Source of the DNA: Niastella vici
GTDB lineage: Bacteria; Bacteroidota; Bacteroidia; Chitinophagales; Chitinophagaceae
DNA: 64,000 nt
Assembly: GCF_002077945.1 (NCBI RefSeq)
Contig: NZ_LVYD01000056.1
Location: 62,001 to 126,000 of the forward strand
Direction of reading: 5' to 3'
Positions 27,018 through 36,218 of the stretch are shown here, one piece after another (within the stretch, counting starts at the first letter, position 1; each line of letters begins with the position of its first letter). Below the pieces are notes generated by a model. The model saw only the letters and a list, made by a program, of their open reading frames with translations. It was not told the DNA's origin and searched no databases. Position numbers and translations under genes: made by a program.

Positions 27018-30000
27018 TTAAAATTTGATCGTTGCGCCTAACAGGAATGTTTTTATTGCGGGATAGGTAGTATAATCAACGCCCAGCGACTGGTTACCGT
27101 CTACATTTTTGGTGGTATTCACCAACGGATCGTAGCCGGAATATTTAGAAATGGTAAACAGGTTCTGCGCGCTTACATAAATATTAAGCGATTGCATCCA
27201 GGGAATTTGTTTGAACTTAAAGGTATTTCCCAAACGCAGGTTGCTGAGGCGGAGGAGATCTGATTTCTCCAGGAACAGCGACGACACTACTACCTGGTTG
27301 CCAAGGTCGGCTTTGGCGTCAACATATTTTTTCAGCGTATTACGATCTGTTTTCAGGTTGTTGATGCTGAGGTCAAGCGCGGTGTTGTTAAACAGGTACC
27401 CACCGGTTTGGCCAATGAAGGCAACTGCCAGGTCAAGGGTCTTATAGCGTAACTGGCTATTGAAGCCGTAGTTGAATTTGGGAATAGCGCCCGGGAAGAT
27501 CTGCCTGTCATCTGCATTGATAATGCCGTCGCCTGTTTTGTCTTCGAAAATATCCTTGCCATTTTTGTCGTAGCCCAGGTGCTTCAACATAAAGAATGAA
27601 CCTGCCGCATACCCATTTTTATAGATGTTGGCGCTTACACCAGAAAGTCCCGGACCTGAGATATTACCAGAATATAACTGAGAAACCGGCAAATCTTTAA
27701 TGGTGTTTTTCAAGGTAGCCCCGTTTACATCAACTGTTAAGGAGAGGTCTTTGGTGTTGATGAGCTGCGACCCCAGTGTAAATTCAATACCCTTGTTCAC
27801 GATCTGTGCGCCTACGTTCTTCCATACCATAGAGGTAGGGCTCAATGGTTCAGAAGGTATGTACAGGATAGGGTCTTTGGTGGTCTTGTTATAATATTCA
27901 ATTGATCCGTACAGTTTGTTCTTCAAAAGCTCGAAGTCAACACCTATGTTGTACTGTTCAACCAGTTCCCATTTAAGATTCGGGTTAGCGGTACGGTTCA
28001 CCGTAACGCCGTTTACCAGGTTGGTACCATCGAGGTAATAACCTGAGGCTGATGATAAGGAGTAACTGGCCTGGGTAATTTTGTTGGGTACTTCCTGGTT
28101 ACCGGTTTGTCCCCAGCTGGCACGCAGCTTCAGGTTATTGATCACTGAAACATTTTCAAGGAATTTTTCACGCGTAAGGTTCCAACCTGCTGCAAAAGAG
28201 GGGAAGTAACCATACTTGTTGTTTTCACCAAAACGGGTACTACCGTCTGCACGGATAGAGGCAGTAAACAGGAACCGGTTGTCATAGTTATAATTCACCC
28301 GGCCGAAGTAAGATTGCAGCTCGTTCTCCTGCGCATATCCGCTGGGAGAGCCTGGCGTTCCGGAATAACCCGGGTTATACATGGGTGGTACACCTGTACC
28401 CTGTGCTGCCAGGTTCTGCATATTGAAAGCTGTACCTGCGAAAGTGAACTTTTGATAGGAGAAACCACCCAATACTTCTACCTGGTGCTTTTGAATAGCC
28501 AGGTTATAAGTGAGGTAGTGCTCCAACAAAGTTGTCAATGATTTCAGGTTATTTTGTGTATAGACGCCTTTAGGGGTACGGTCGGTAAGGTTCGGGTACA
28601 TGGTGGTGTTACGCTCAGAGGTTGATTTGTCAACACCCAGGTTGAAACGGTAGTTCAATCCTGGCAATAAACGCAAGGAAGCTTCCATATTGCCCAACAC
28701 CCGGAAAGTATTGGTTCTGTCATCATAAACGCTCAACACGTAAAGGGGATTGAAGATCTGAACCTTTTTGAAATTGGTAAAGTTGCCGGTAGAATCATAT
28801 ACGTTCCAGGTGGGGTTGGCCATCAGGGCATACATGAGCACCTGGCCGTCTGACCCGGCGGTACTTCCATTGGGGATCCCTGTTTCGCCGATATTACTGG
28901 CGGTAAGGTTCATTTTAACGGTCAACCGCTTGTTGTCGAAGAACGACTCTTCGGCATTCAACCTGGCAGTTGTTCTTTTGAACCCACTATTCTTTATAAT
29001 ACCAGTCTGGTCAAGGTGAGAAAGCGATGCCAGGTAGCTGCCAGTACCAGTAGTTTTTATAAACGACAAATTGTGGTTCTGTACAAAACCGTTGCGCATG
29101 ATCGCATCCTGCCAATCGGTATTTCCACCGTGGTCAGAAGATGGGTCAACAATTGCATTCCTGTACTCCGATGCAGAAAGCAGTTTCAGTTTTTTTATAA
29201 CTTTAGAGGTGCCTACATACATATCATACGTTAATGAAGGATCTCCTTTTTTACCACGTTTGGTTGTAATAAGCACCACCCCGTTTGAACCCCGGGCGCC
29301 ATAGATGGCCGCAGCAGAAGCGTCTTTTAACACCGTGATGGTTTCAATATCACTGGTATTCAAAAAATTCAGCGGATTCTTGGCATCAGTGCTACCCATA
29401 CCTACATCAGTACCGGCTGCGCTCACATTATCATTACTCAGGGGTACGCCATCTACTACAAAAAGTGGCGTGCTTCCGCTGCGGATAGAGCCCACACCAC
29501 GGATGAATACATCAACACCAGCGCCGGGTTCACCGCTGGATTGAGCGATGCGTACACCCGCTACTTTACCCTGCAGCATGTTATCTACAGAAATGTTAAC
29601 GCCCTGTCTTATGTTATCGGCCTTTAACTGGGTTAATGCACCCGTTACATCGGCTTTAGTACGGCTACCATAACCTACTACAACCACCTCGCCCAATTGG
29701 CTATTGCCAACCGTCATGGTTACCTTCAGTGAGGTACCACTTACGGTAACTTCCTGATCGCTGTAACCAACAAATGAGATCATCAATTTTTCACCTTCAG
29801 CTGCCTGCAGGGTAAACTCTCCTTTTTCATTGGTTGTTGTACTGTGTTTGCCAGAAAGGGATCTAACTGTGGCGCCGGCAATTGGTGTGCCGTCTGTGCC
29901 AACAACTGTTCCTTTAACAGGTTCCTGTTTGGTAACCTGGTCATACTTATTGTATGGAGCATTAGCCCGGGAAAAGCTAACGAACGAAAGCCATACCGCT

Positions 30001-30026
30001 ACCATTAAAACAAATCGAATGTTCAT
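27018..30026 (-). CDS. SusC-family TonB-dependent outer membrane transporter (second system)
   Basis: 1002 residues: signal peptide (~1-22), carboxypeptidase-regulatory-like domain (~37-110, VKGTVVGTDGTPIAGATVRS), plug with GEVVVVGYGSRTKADVTGAL, PLFVVDGVPLSN and TITVLKDASAAAIYGARGSN, then a barrel ending LLGATIKF. It is first in a two-gene operon with SusD. No catabolic enzyme lies in the operon. The divergent neighbour is the AzgA-like permease 385 bp away. Confidence 0.95.
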   Translation of the reverse strand: MNIRFVLMVAVWLSFVSFSRANAPYNKYDQVTKQEPVKGTVVGTDGTPIAGATVRSLSGKHSTTTNEKGEFTLQAAEGEKLMISFVGYSDQEVTVSGTSLKVTMTVGNSQLGEVVVVGYGSRTKADVTGALTQLKADNIRQGVNISVDNMLQGKVAGVRIAQSSGEPGAGVDVFIRGVGSIRSGSTPLFVVDGVPLSNDNVSAAGTDVGMGSTDAKNPLNFLNTSDIETITVLKDASAAAIYGARGSNGVVLITTKRGKKGDPSLTYDMYVGTSKVIKKLKLLSASEYRNAIVDPSSDHGGNTDWQDAIMRNGFVQNHNLSFIKTTGTGSYLASLSHLDQTGIIKNSGFKRTTARLNAEESFFDNKRLTVKMNLTASNIGETGIPNGSTAGSDGQVLMYALMANPTWNVYDSTGNFTNFKKVQIFNPLYVLSVYDDRTNTFRVLGNMEASLRLLPGLNYRFNLGVDKSTSERNTTMYPNLTDRTPKGVYTQNNLKSLTTLLEHYLTYNLAIQKHQVEVLGGFSYQKFTFAGTAFNMQNLAAQGTGVPPMYNPGYSGTPGSPSGYAQENELQSYFGRVNYNYDNRFLFTASIRADGSTRFGENNKYGYFPSFAAGWNLTREKFLENVSVINNLKLRASWGQTGNQEVPNKITQASYSLSSASGYYLDGTNLVNGVTVNRTANPNLKWELVEQYNIGVDFELLKNKLYGSIEYYNKTTKDPILYIPSEPLSPTSMVWKNVGAQIVNKGIEFTLGSQLINTKDLSLTVDVNGATLKNTIKDLPVSQLYSGNISGPGLSGVSANIYKNGYAAGSFFMLKHLGYDKNGKDIFEDKTGDGIINADDRQIFPGAIPKFNYGFNSQLRYKTLDLAVAFIGQTGGYLFNNTALDLSINNLKTDRNTLKKYVDAKADLGNQVVVSSLFLEKSDLLRLSNLRLGNTFKFKQIPWMQSLNIYVSAQNLFTISKYSGYDPLVNTTKNVDGNQSLGVDYTTYPAIKTFLLGATIKF

Positions 30027-30410
30027 ACTTTACGCTATTAATCGAGGTTGTTTAAAAAACAAAAGAATTAATAGCCGCCCGTGAGGATTATACCTGAATG
30101 ACTACCTGCTGCATTCATAAAAGCAAACAGCTGTACTACTAAACAGAGCTATAAGTAGTACAACACCTGCCTTATATATTAAAAAACCTCATAAGCGGCT
30201 ACTTTTGCAAAAACGATGCAATGTTAGTTTTCAGAAAAAACCTGTGTGTTAAGCGCACATTATGTTAATTTTAATTCTAAAGCTTACTTTTAATATGAGG
30301 TACATAATTTATTTTGAAGCCTGAGCCTGAAACGAGGGGCCTGCACTTAGCACTTAGCGCTTGGGGCCTGCAGCTTTCCTTCTTATCTTCAATCCTTAAC
30401 GCATCATTGC
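30027..30410. other. Divergent intergenic region, susC / purine permease
   Basis: No gene seen. It contains a plus-strand TACTTTTG near 30201 that fits the -7 consensus TAnnTTTG (no good -33). It also holds the short heptamer array at 30344-30364. Confidence 0.35.
30344..30364. repeat. Short heptamer array (CRCTTRG units) within a direct repeat
   Basis: Units CACTTAG, CACTTAG and CGCTTGG run head to tail and are bracketed by the direct repeat GGGGCCTGCA (about 30336-30345 and 30363-30372). Only three units and one arm, so support is modest. The 7-base period matches the other arrays in this window. Confidence 0.45.
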
Positions 30411-31712
30411 ATGTTTTCAGCTGATCTTATCAAAAACAAAAGCACAATTACCACCGAGATCATTGCCGGTACTTCTTCGTTCCTCGCAACTTCCTATATT
30501 ATTGTAGTGAACCCTTCAGTGCTGAGCCAGGCCGGTATGCCTTTCAGCGGGGTATTAACAGCCACGGTGCTGGTGTGTTTTTTCAGCAGCCTGATGATGG
30601 GTTGGTATGCGAAGAACCCGGTGCTGGTAGCACCCGGCATGGGGCTCAATGCCTTCTTTACATTTTCGGCAGTGATCGGTATGAAAGTGCCCTGGCCCGT
30701 TGCCCTGGGCGCCGTTTTCTGGAGCGGCATTTTCTTCCTGCTGCTATCAGCCTTCAATATTCGCACCTATATCGTGCGCGCTATCCCGCGGCCCTTGCGG
30801 TACGCCATTGCTGCAGGCATCGGTTTATTTATAACACTCATCGGTTTTGTAAATGCCGGTTTTATTGTACACAACCCCGCCACCATCGTAGGTATCGGAA
30901 AATTGCAGCCGGCCCTGCTTACCTTTTTAGCGGGATTGCTTTTTACCGCCATACTGGTAACCCGGCAAATAAAAGGAGCCATTCTTATAGGCATTGTGTT
31001 CACCACCCTGGCCGCTTTGCCATTGGGCCGCTGGTGGGCAATGGGTACGCCGCCATTAATTACCTGGAAAGGAATTTTTGCAGCGCCCGATTTCAGCCTG
31101 CTGTTTAAACTCGATCTCATTCACTCCCTGCAATGGTCGGTAGTACCGGTGATCTTTGCCTTTGTGTTTACAGATATGTTCGACAGTTTGTCTACATTGG
31201 TAGGTTTATCTGAAGCAGCGAACCTGCTGGATGAAAAAGGCGAACCCCGCAATATAAAGCGGGCACTCATAACCGATGCCATGGCCACTACTATTGCCGG
31301 GTTGGTTGGTTCCAGTCCGGGTACAGCATATATTGAATCAGCCGTGGGAATTAAAGAAGGGGGCAGAACCGGTTTAACGGCCATCACCGGCGCCTTGTTG
31401 TTCTTACCATTTTTATTTTTAGCGCCATTATTATCTGTTGTACCAGCAATTGCCACGGCGCCGGCATTGGTACTGGTGGGCGTGTTCATGGTGCAACCCG
31501 TTACAAAGATCAACTGGACACAACTTGATGAAGCCATACCGGCCTTTCTGGCTATGGTGATCATTCCGTTTTCCTATAGCATTACACAGGGGATCATTTG
31601 GGGTTTCCTTAGCTGGACAGCCATCAAGCTCATCATTGGTAAAAAGAAAGATATCAGCCTTGCACTCTATATAATTGATGCCTTTGCTATTTTAGCGTTA
31701 GTGCTTGAATAG
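30411..31712 (+). CDS. AzgA-type NCS2 purine (adenine/guanine/hypoxanthine) permease
   Basis: 433 residues with about twelve to thirteen hydrophobic segments. It starts in the usual AzgA way (TEIIAGTSSFLATSYIIVVN) and keeps the family signatures VAPGMGLNAFFTFSAV, FVFTDMFDSLSTLVGL and the stretch GSSPGTAYIESAVGIKEGGR. Family members are proton symporters for adenine, guanine or hypoxanthine in the inner membrane. A gene for a secreted MTA/SAH nucleosidase, which would release adenine, follows 49 bp later on the same strand. This supports adenine uptake (inference). Confidence 0.92.
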   Translation: MFSADLIKNKSTITTEIIAGTSSFLATSYIIVVNPSVLSQAGMPFSGVLTATVLVCFFSSLMMGWYAKNPVLVAPGMGLNAFFTFSAVIGMKVPWPVALGAVFWSGIFFLLLSAFNIRTYIVRAIPRPLRYAIAAGIGLFITLIGFVNAGFIVHNPATIVGIGKLQPALLTFLAGLLFTAILVTRQIKGAILIGIVFTTLAALPLGRWWAMGTPPLITWKGIFAAPDFSLLFKLDLIHSLQWSVVPVIFAFVFTDMFDSLSTLVGLSEAANLLDEKGEPRNIKRALITDAMATTIAGLVGSSPGTAYIESAVGIKEGGRTGLTAITGALLFLPFLFLAPLLSVVPAIATAPALVLVGVFMVQPVTKINWTQLDEAIPAFLAMVIIPFSYSITQGIIWGFLSWTAIKLIIGKKKDISLALYIIDAFAILALVLE

Positions 31713-31761
31713 GTTCCCCTTTAACGTTTGCTGCCTGCCGTTTCACAATTAACCAATTATT

Positions 31762-32586
31762 ATGCGCACAACCATCTTATTGTTTTTTTGCATCACCACC
31801 ATCGCCACGCAGGCACAAATTAAGAACACAACCGCCGTCACCGGCATACTCGGTGCATTTGGCGAGGAAATAAAATACCTGTTAACGCAGGTTCAGCAAC
31901 AAAAAGAGACCGTTATACAACAGGTGCATTTTACCGAAGGCATTTTACAGGGAAAGAAAGTAGTGATCGCGCAAACCGGTATTGGCAAGGTGAATGCGGC
32001 CATTACCACCACGTTGATGCTGGAGCATTTTCAACCCCGGGCCATCATTTTCACAGGCATTGCAGGTGGTGTAAACCCCGTATTACAACCCGGCGACCTG
32101 GTGATAGGCACCCGCGTTGCGTATCACGATTATGGAGCCATAGTGCCCGATAGCATTATAAGAAAACCTACCCGCAACCCCTTTACGCTTTCAGAAAATC
32201 CATTATACTTCACCTGCGATTCGGCGCTGGTAGCGAACGCCCGCATTATTGGCAACAGTATTCCACTCGAAAAGATCACCCGATCAACCGGCGAACAGGC
32301 GCCCCGGATCATTACCGGTACCATTGTAACCGGCGATGTATTTGTATCATCCAATAAAGCAGCCGGGGACCTGGTTCAACAACTACAGGCAGATGCCACT
32401 GAAATGGAAGGCGCCGCTGTAGCACAGGTTTGCTGGCAACAAAAAACACCGTTCATAGTTATCCGCAGCATGAGCGACAATGCCAATAACAATGCGCATA
32501 CTGATGTAGCGGCTTTCTATCAAATTGCAGCCCGTAACTCAGCAAAGTTTGTGATGGCGATTTTAGAATACCCCGCAGCGCCCTAA
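31762..32586 (+). CDS. MTA/SAH nucleosidase homologue with signal peptide (periplasmic)
   Basis: 274 residues. A cleavable signal peptide (LLFFCITTIATQAQ, ~1-19) precedes a complete PNP/UDP-type nucleosidase domain (~25-270). It shows GILGAFGEEI (Glu35/36 region, equivalent to Glu12 of the cytosolic enzyme), FTGIAGGVNPVLQPGDLVIG, the ribose-binding EMEGAAVAQV (Glu214-Glu216) and the general acid Asp239 in RSMSDNAN. The family hydrolyses methylthioadenosine or S-adenosylhomocysteine to adenine and a thioribose. The usual enzyme is cytosolic, about 230 residues, without a signal, so export is the unusual part. Together with the upstream permease it suggests scavenging of extracellular nucleosides (inference). 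Confidence 0.88.
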   Translation: MRTTILLFFCITTIATQAQIKNTTAVTGILGAFGEEIKYLLTQVQQQKETVIQQVHFTEGILQGKKVVIAQTGIGKVNAAITTTLMLEHFQPRAIIFTGIAGGVNPVLQPGDLVIGTRVAYHDYGAIVPDSIIRKPTRNPFTLSENPLYFTCDSALVANARIIGNSIPLEKITRSTGEQAPRIITGTIVTGDVFVSSNKAAGDLVQQLQADATEMEGAAVAQVCWQQKTPFIVIRSMSDNANNNAHTDVAAFYQIAARNSAKFVMAILEYPAAP

Positions 32587-32670
32587 AGGAGGAGCCGTTA
32601 ATCGTTATGCCGCTTTGTTTGTAACCGGTATAAAATCACCGATAAACTTAATAACTGAAAAACCTATAAA

Positions 32671-33378
32671 CTACTGGATCTGATACACCCTGAACTTACT
32701 GATCTCCTGGTGCGATTTGGTGCTGCGGAACCCAAAATAACCTTTTTGTAACGGCGCAGCATCTTTATATACGAAATAACACTGGCCATTTACCCAAAAA
32801 GAAGTGACGCCGTTCTTTACAACAATGGCAATATGATACACTTTATTTGCCTGTAATAAATGCGCCGTATCGGTATATTCCTGTATCAATCTTCTTTCTC
32901 CATTTCCTTCATATTTGCGGAACCGGTTGGTGCGATTGCTGTTACCGCCCATGCCTACATAATATAATTGCAGGGAATCGTATGACTCCAATACTCCATT
33001 TCGCGTAAACAGGTTTTTATTATGGGGATCGCCGGCCATCCAGAAATTATTGAGGTCACTCAGGCGGTCGTTCACGCCGCCAGCCATCACTACGTTACGA
33101 TCGTATTCAATGCGGATATTCTTTTCAAGCAACCGGTTCAACCAAACAGTTACCCCGCCTTTGGTATCCAACACCAGTCTGTTGTCACTGGTGTATACTG
33201 ATGAATTTGGTGCCGGCGCCATTTCAACGATCCATTGCGTGGTATCTAAACGCCCGGCAAAATCAGCAGCGGCAATCAGCTTTCCGCCCAACAGCACCGA
33301 TGTATCTGCCGGTTGTTGCTGTGCTACCGCCGCCAACTGCATTGCCATCACCATCATTAACCCGATTGATCTCTTCAT
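32671..33378 (-). CDS. Small secreted concanavalin-A-like (DUF6250/DUF1080-type) protein
   Basis: 235 residues: signal peptide (~1-20, LAAVAQ) then one beta-jelly-roll domain with FAGRLDTTQWIVEM, DNRLVLDTKGGVTVWLN, NNFWMAGDPHN and the closing GYFGFRSTKSHQEISKFRVY. This layout is that of LamG/DUF1080-like or DUF6250 proteins seen beside pectin-active lyases. The exact family assignment is from memory. It lies 7 bp downstream of the PL11 lyase gene on the same strand, so a role in rhamnogalacturonan binding or processing is likely (inference). Confidence 0.7.
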   Translation of the reverse strand: MKRSIGLMMVMAMQLAAVAQQQPADTSVLLGGKLIAAADFAGRLDTTQWIVEMAPAPNSSVYTSDNRLVLDTKGGVTVWLNRLLEKNIRIEYDRNVVMAGGVNDRLSDLNNFWMAGDPHNKNLFTRNGVLESYDSLQLYYVGMGGNSNRTNRFRKYEGNGERRLIQEYTDTAHLLQANKVYHIAIVVKNGVTSFWVNGQCYFVYKDAAPLQKGYFGFRSTKSHQEISKFRVYQIQ

Positions 33379-33385
33379 ACACCGG

Positions 33386-35311
33386 TTATTTTTTTGGAAT
33401 TGTAATATTGGGTACTGGTTGTTGCTTCATGCCGGCGCCCAGGTAAAAACCGGGATGCGGCGGCTGGTTATAACTCACATTCTGCCAGGCAATGGCCAGC
33501 CTGTATTGCGGATCGTGCATCAGGGTATAAAAACGATACGCAGTGGGAATGGCAGTTGTATAAATTCTCAGTTCTTTGTTGTCCGTTGTTCGCCAGATCA
33601 CTTCTTCGCGCCAGTCGCCAAACAGATCGGCGCTTAAACAGGGCGTTGCCTTGGTGCCGTTGTTAGCCGTGCAGCCTTCGGCCGTAAGCAGGTTATTGGT
33701 TGTTTCCTGTTGCCAATCCCATTTATCAATGCGGTTCTTATCGAGCAACTCCCGCGTCAGGTCTCCATCCCACCACACCACGAAATTGGTGGAAGAAGGT
33801 GTTTTCTCACTGATCGTTTTTCCCTGTACATCGCGCAGTCCGCCGGGACCGCCCCAGTTCTCAAAACCTGCATGGGTGGGGTCAATGTCTGCCGCTACCC
33901 CACGCCCAACATCAACACCCGGCGCCATGCTCCACAATATCTTTCCAGTTTTTGCATCAAACATGGCCACACCCGGTGTTTGCAGGGCCAGCGTTTTTTC
34001 TTCACTTTCATGAATACCAAATACCTCCATACCCGGCCGGTCGGGGTCCATGCAGGTCATATGTAAAGCATCGCCATGCCGCAGCCCGGTTGTGAACAAT
34101 CCTTTGCCATCATCATCGACCGTCATGGCGCCAATACAGATCTCATCTTTACCATCGCCATCAACATCGGCCACACTTAAACTGTGATTACCCATACCAG
34201 AGTATGGATTGCCTGCATCCTTTGAATCAAAGACCCAGCGGCTGGTGAGCTTTCCATTTCTAAAATCCCAGGCAGCCAGCACAGAGCGGCCATACCAACC
34301 GCGTACAAATACAACACTGGGGTGAACGCCATCGAGGTAAGCGATGCCGGCAGTATAGCGATCGGCCCGGCCGCCATTGTTATCGTTGCCGCCATTTCCG
34401 CCAATACCGCCCCAGCCATTCAATGGATAGCGGTTGGGAATAAACGGGCTTGTAGCCAGCGCCGCGCCGGTACGGCCATCAAATACAGTCAGGTATTCCG
34501 GTCCATTCACCACTTTGCCATAAGTGGGATCATTGGCCGTATAGGTTCGCCAGTCTTTTGTGCTATCGCCAATTATTTTGCCGGTTCCATCAATAGTGCC
34601 ATCGGCTGTTTTGCAAACCAGTTCTGCGCGGCCATCTCCATCCAGGTCATATACCATGAACTGGGTGTAGGCTGCGCCGGCACGAATATTCTTACCCAGA
34701 TCGATGCGCCATAATAATTTTCCTTTAAGCGTATAAGCATCCAGTATTTGGGAACCGGTAAAGCCCGGCTGCGGCGGATTCCTTGCATTGGAAGGTTCCC
34801 ATTTTAAAATAACCTCATATTCGCCATCGCCATCCACATCACCCACGCTGGCATCATTGGCGCTGTATGTATACGATTGATCCATTATAGTTGAAGCCGC
34901 TGGTGGTTGCAAAGGGATGGAAAGGTATTGCTGTACAGGCGCACTGGCCGGCAGGGCGAATTCACCGGAACCCGCCATTGCTTCTTTTCCGTTCACGACC
35001 GGTTTCACCAGCCAACTTGTTGCCAGGGAGGCATCTCCCAATGAATCTATAAAACAGGTAACTGTAGTAAGCGGTGCTGTATTCAACAGTACCGGCGCTT
35101 TTGTCCCACTCTTTCTGTAGACGTTAAAAGCGGTTCCAACCGGCTCTGTGCCCAATAACCGCCAGCTGATAAATACCTGTTTTCCGGCCGCCCGCACGGC
35201 CACCACGCCACGGCCCAATGCTTCCATTTGCCGTTGTGCCCAGGTTGCTGTGGAGCAAAAAACAAGCGGGGTGATAAAAATAACAGCGAGGGAAATAACG
35301 CGTTTTTGCAT
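33386..35311 (-). CDS. PL11 rhamnogalacturonan lyase
   Basis: 641 residues: signal peptide (~1-25), a fibronectin-like N-domain (VFISWRLLGTEPVGTAFNVY, ~45-130), then an eight-bladed propeller catalytic domain. The domain carries repeated calcium-type loops DVDGDGEYE, DLDGDGRAE and DVDGDGKDE, and the motifs NGPEYLTVFDGRTG and ADRYTAGIAYLDG. These are hallmarks of PL11 rhamnogalacturonan I lyases, which split the rhamnose-galacturonate backbone by beta-elimination with Ca2+. It is transcribed ahead of the small jelly-roll gene. No rhamnose or galacturonate catabolic gene lies in the window. Confidence 0.92.
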   Translation of the reverse strand: MQKRVISLAVIFITPLVFCSTATWAQRQMEALGRGVVAVRAAGKQVFISWRLLGTEPVGTAFNVYRKSGTKAPVLLNTAPLTTVTCFIDSLGDASLATSWLVKPVVNGKEAMAGSGEFALPASAPVQQYLSIPLQPPAASTIMDQSYTYSANDASVGDVDGDGEYEVILKWEPSNARNPPQPGFTGSQILDAYTLKGKLLWRIDLGKNIRAGAAYTQFMVYDLDGDGRAELVCKTADGTIDGTGKIIGDSTKDWRTYTANDPTYGKVVNGPEYLTVFDGRTGAALATSPFIPNRYPLNGWGGIGGNGGNDNNGGRADRYTAGIAYLDGVHPSVVFVRGWYGRSVLAAWDFRNGKLTSRWVFDSKDAGNPYSGMGNHSLSVADVDGDGKDEICIGAMTVDDDGKGLFTTGLRHGDALHMTCMDPDRPGMEVFGIHESEEKTLALQTPGVAMFDAKTGKILWSMAPGVDVGRGVAADIDPTHAGFENWGGPGGLRDVQGKTISEKTPSSTNFVVWWDGDLTRELLDKNRIDKWDWQQETTNNLLTAEGCTANNGTKATPCLSADLFGDWREEVIWRTTDNKELRIYTTAIPTAYRFYTLMHDPQYRLAIAWQNVSYNQPPHPGFYLGAGMKQQPVPNITIPKK

Positions 35312-35783
35312 ATCTGTAACGGCAGGCTTTCGTTTAATTAAAACCGGAAATTAATTACCCATATGAAATCTCCATCCTGCACCTGCCTGAGCAATGCTTT
35401 CCATTCTTTACAGGCACTTAACAAATTATCTGAATAATTCTTTGATAACAACCAATAACCCACTAATTTTATAGAGTATTTAAATCAATACCATCATGCT
35501 TTCCCTGAATACCCTTTTTGCCCTTCGATGTTGCGCCAGCCGGCGAAACAAACACTAAACAGGCAGCGCTTACATGCTTAACAATTGTAAGTACATTGTT
35601 ATTATATCCACCATAGCAGAGATTGGCACGCTTTTTTAATAGTTGAGGCCATTAAACAAAATCGCTTTATTCAATCAATTTGTATTAGCTTTTCATTTCA
35701 TGGAGATAATTAATAATATCTTAAACAGGTATTAATACTCCGGTGATAAGTAATCATTTATTTCAAACCATTAAATAAACTAT
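35312..35783. other. Gene-free AT-rich stretch
   Basis: 472 bp between divergent genes (PL11 lyase, minus; small ORF, plus). I see no gene, hairpin or clear promoter motif in it. Confidence 0.4.
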
Positions 35784-36065
35784 ATGAACACATTTACTGC
35801 GCGGGTTGAATTACAAAGTGCGAACCCGGATGATTATAAGAGGTTGTATTCAGAAATGCAAAAAGAATCGCTGGTTGCCAGCGGCGACAAGGTAAACTCG
35901 GGCAATGTAGAATTCAAAAGCAAGGATAAAATATCTATACGGGAAGTGATCGATGCAGTAGTTCGCGCTGCTTCCAAAACAGGTAAGAAGTTTTCATTTA
36001 CCGTGATGAAGGATAAGAACCTCGATAAACTGGAAAGCAGAATGCGGTATCATTTGCAGCATTGA
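35784..36065 (+). CDS. Small conserved-looking protein, function unknown (93 aa)
   Basis: 93 residues, no signal peptide, highly charged, and predicted by eye as beta-alpha-beta (NTFTARVELQSANPDDYKRL, KDKISIREVIDAVVRAASKT, KFSFTVMKDKN), which would suit a small ferredoxin-like fold. I do not recognise the family. It is a single-gene unit, downstream of a long AT-rich spacer and followed by a heptamer hairpin element. Confidence 0.65.
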   Translation: MNTFTARVELQSANPDDYKRLYSEMQKESLVASGDKVNSGNVEFKSKDKISIREVIDAVVRAASKTGKKFSFTVMKDKNLDKLESRMRYHLQH

Positions 36066-36114
36066 TTGCTCGTTGTTAGGGTACTAATTACTTAAAATGG
36101 GGCCCACCTTATCT

Positions 36115-36218
36115 AAGTAACAGAAGTAAGAAGTAAGAGGTATGAAGCGTACTAATTTCATAACTCGTACTTCTTCTTCTTACTTCCTACCTCCTACTTC
36201 TTACCTCCTACCTCCTTC
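36115..36218. repeat. Heptamer-array hairpin element B1 (CYTCYTA / TARGARG units)
   Basis: Left arm GAAGTAA GAAGTAA GAGGTAT, a short core with ACTAATTTCATAACT, then right arm CTTCTTA CTTCCTA CCTCCTA CTTCTTA CCTCCTA. The units are 7 bases long and vary only at pyrimidine positions 2 and 5. The right arm overlaps the 3' end of the minus-strand gene ending at 36194 and supplies its last codons and stop. Confidence 0.85.

Noticed and set aside
33050-33637. 195-codon plus-strand ORF
   Set aside because: Antisense shadow spanning the ends of the jelly-roll and PL11 genes.
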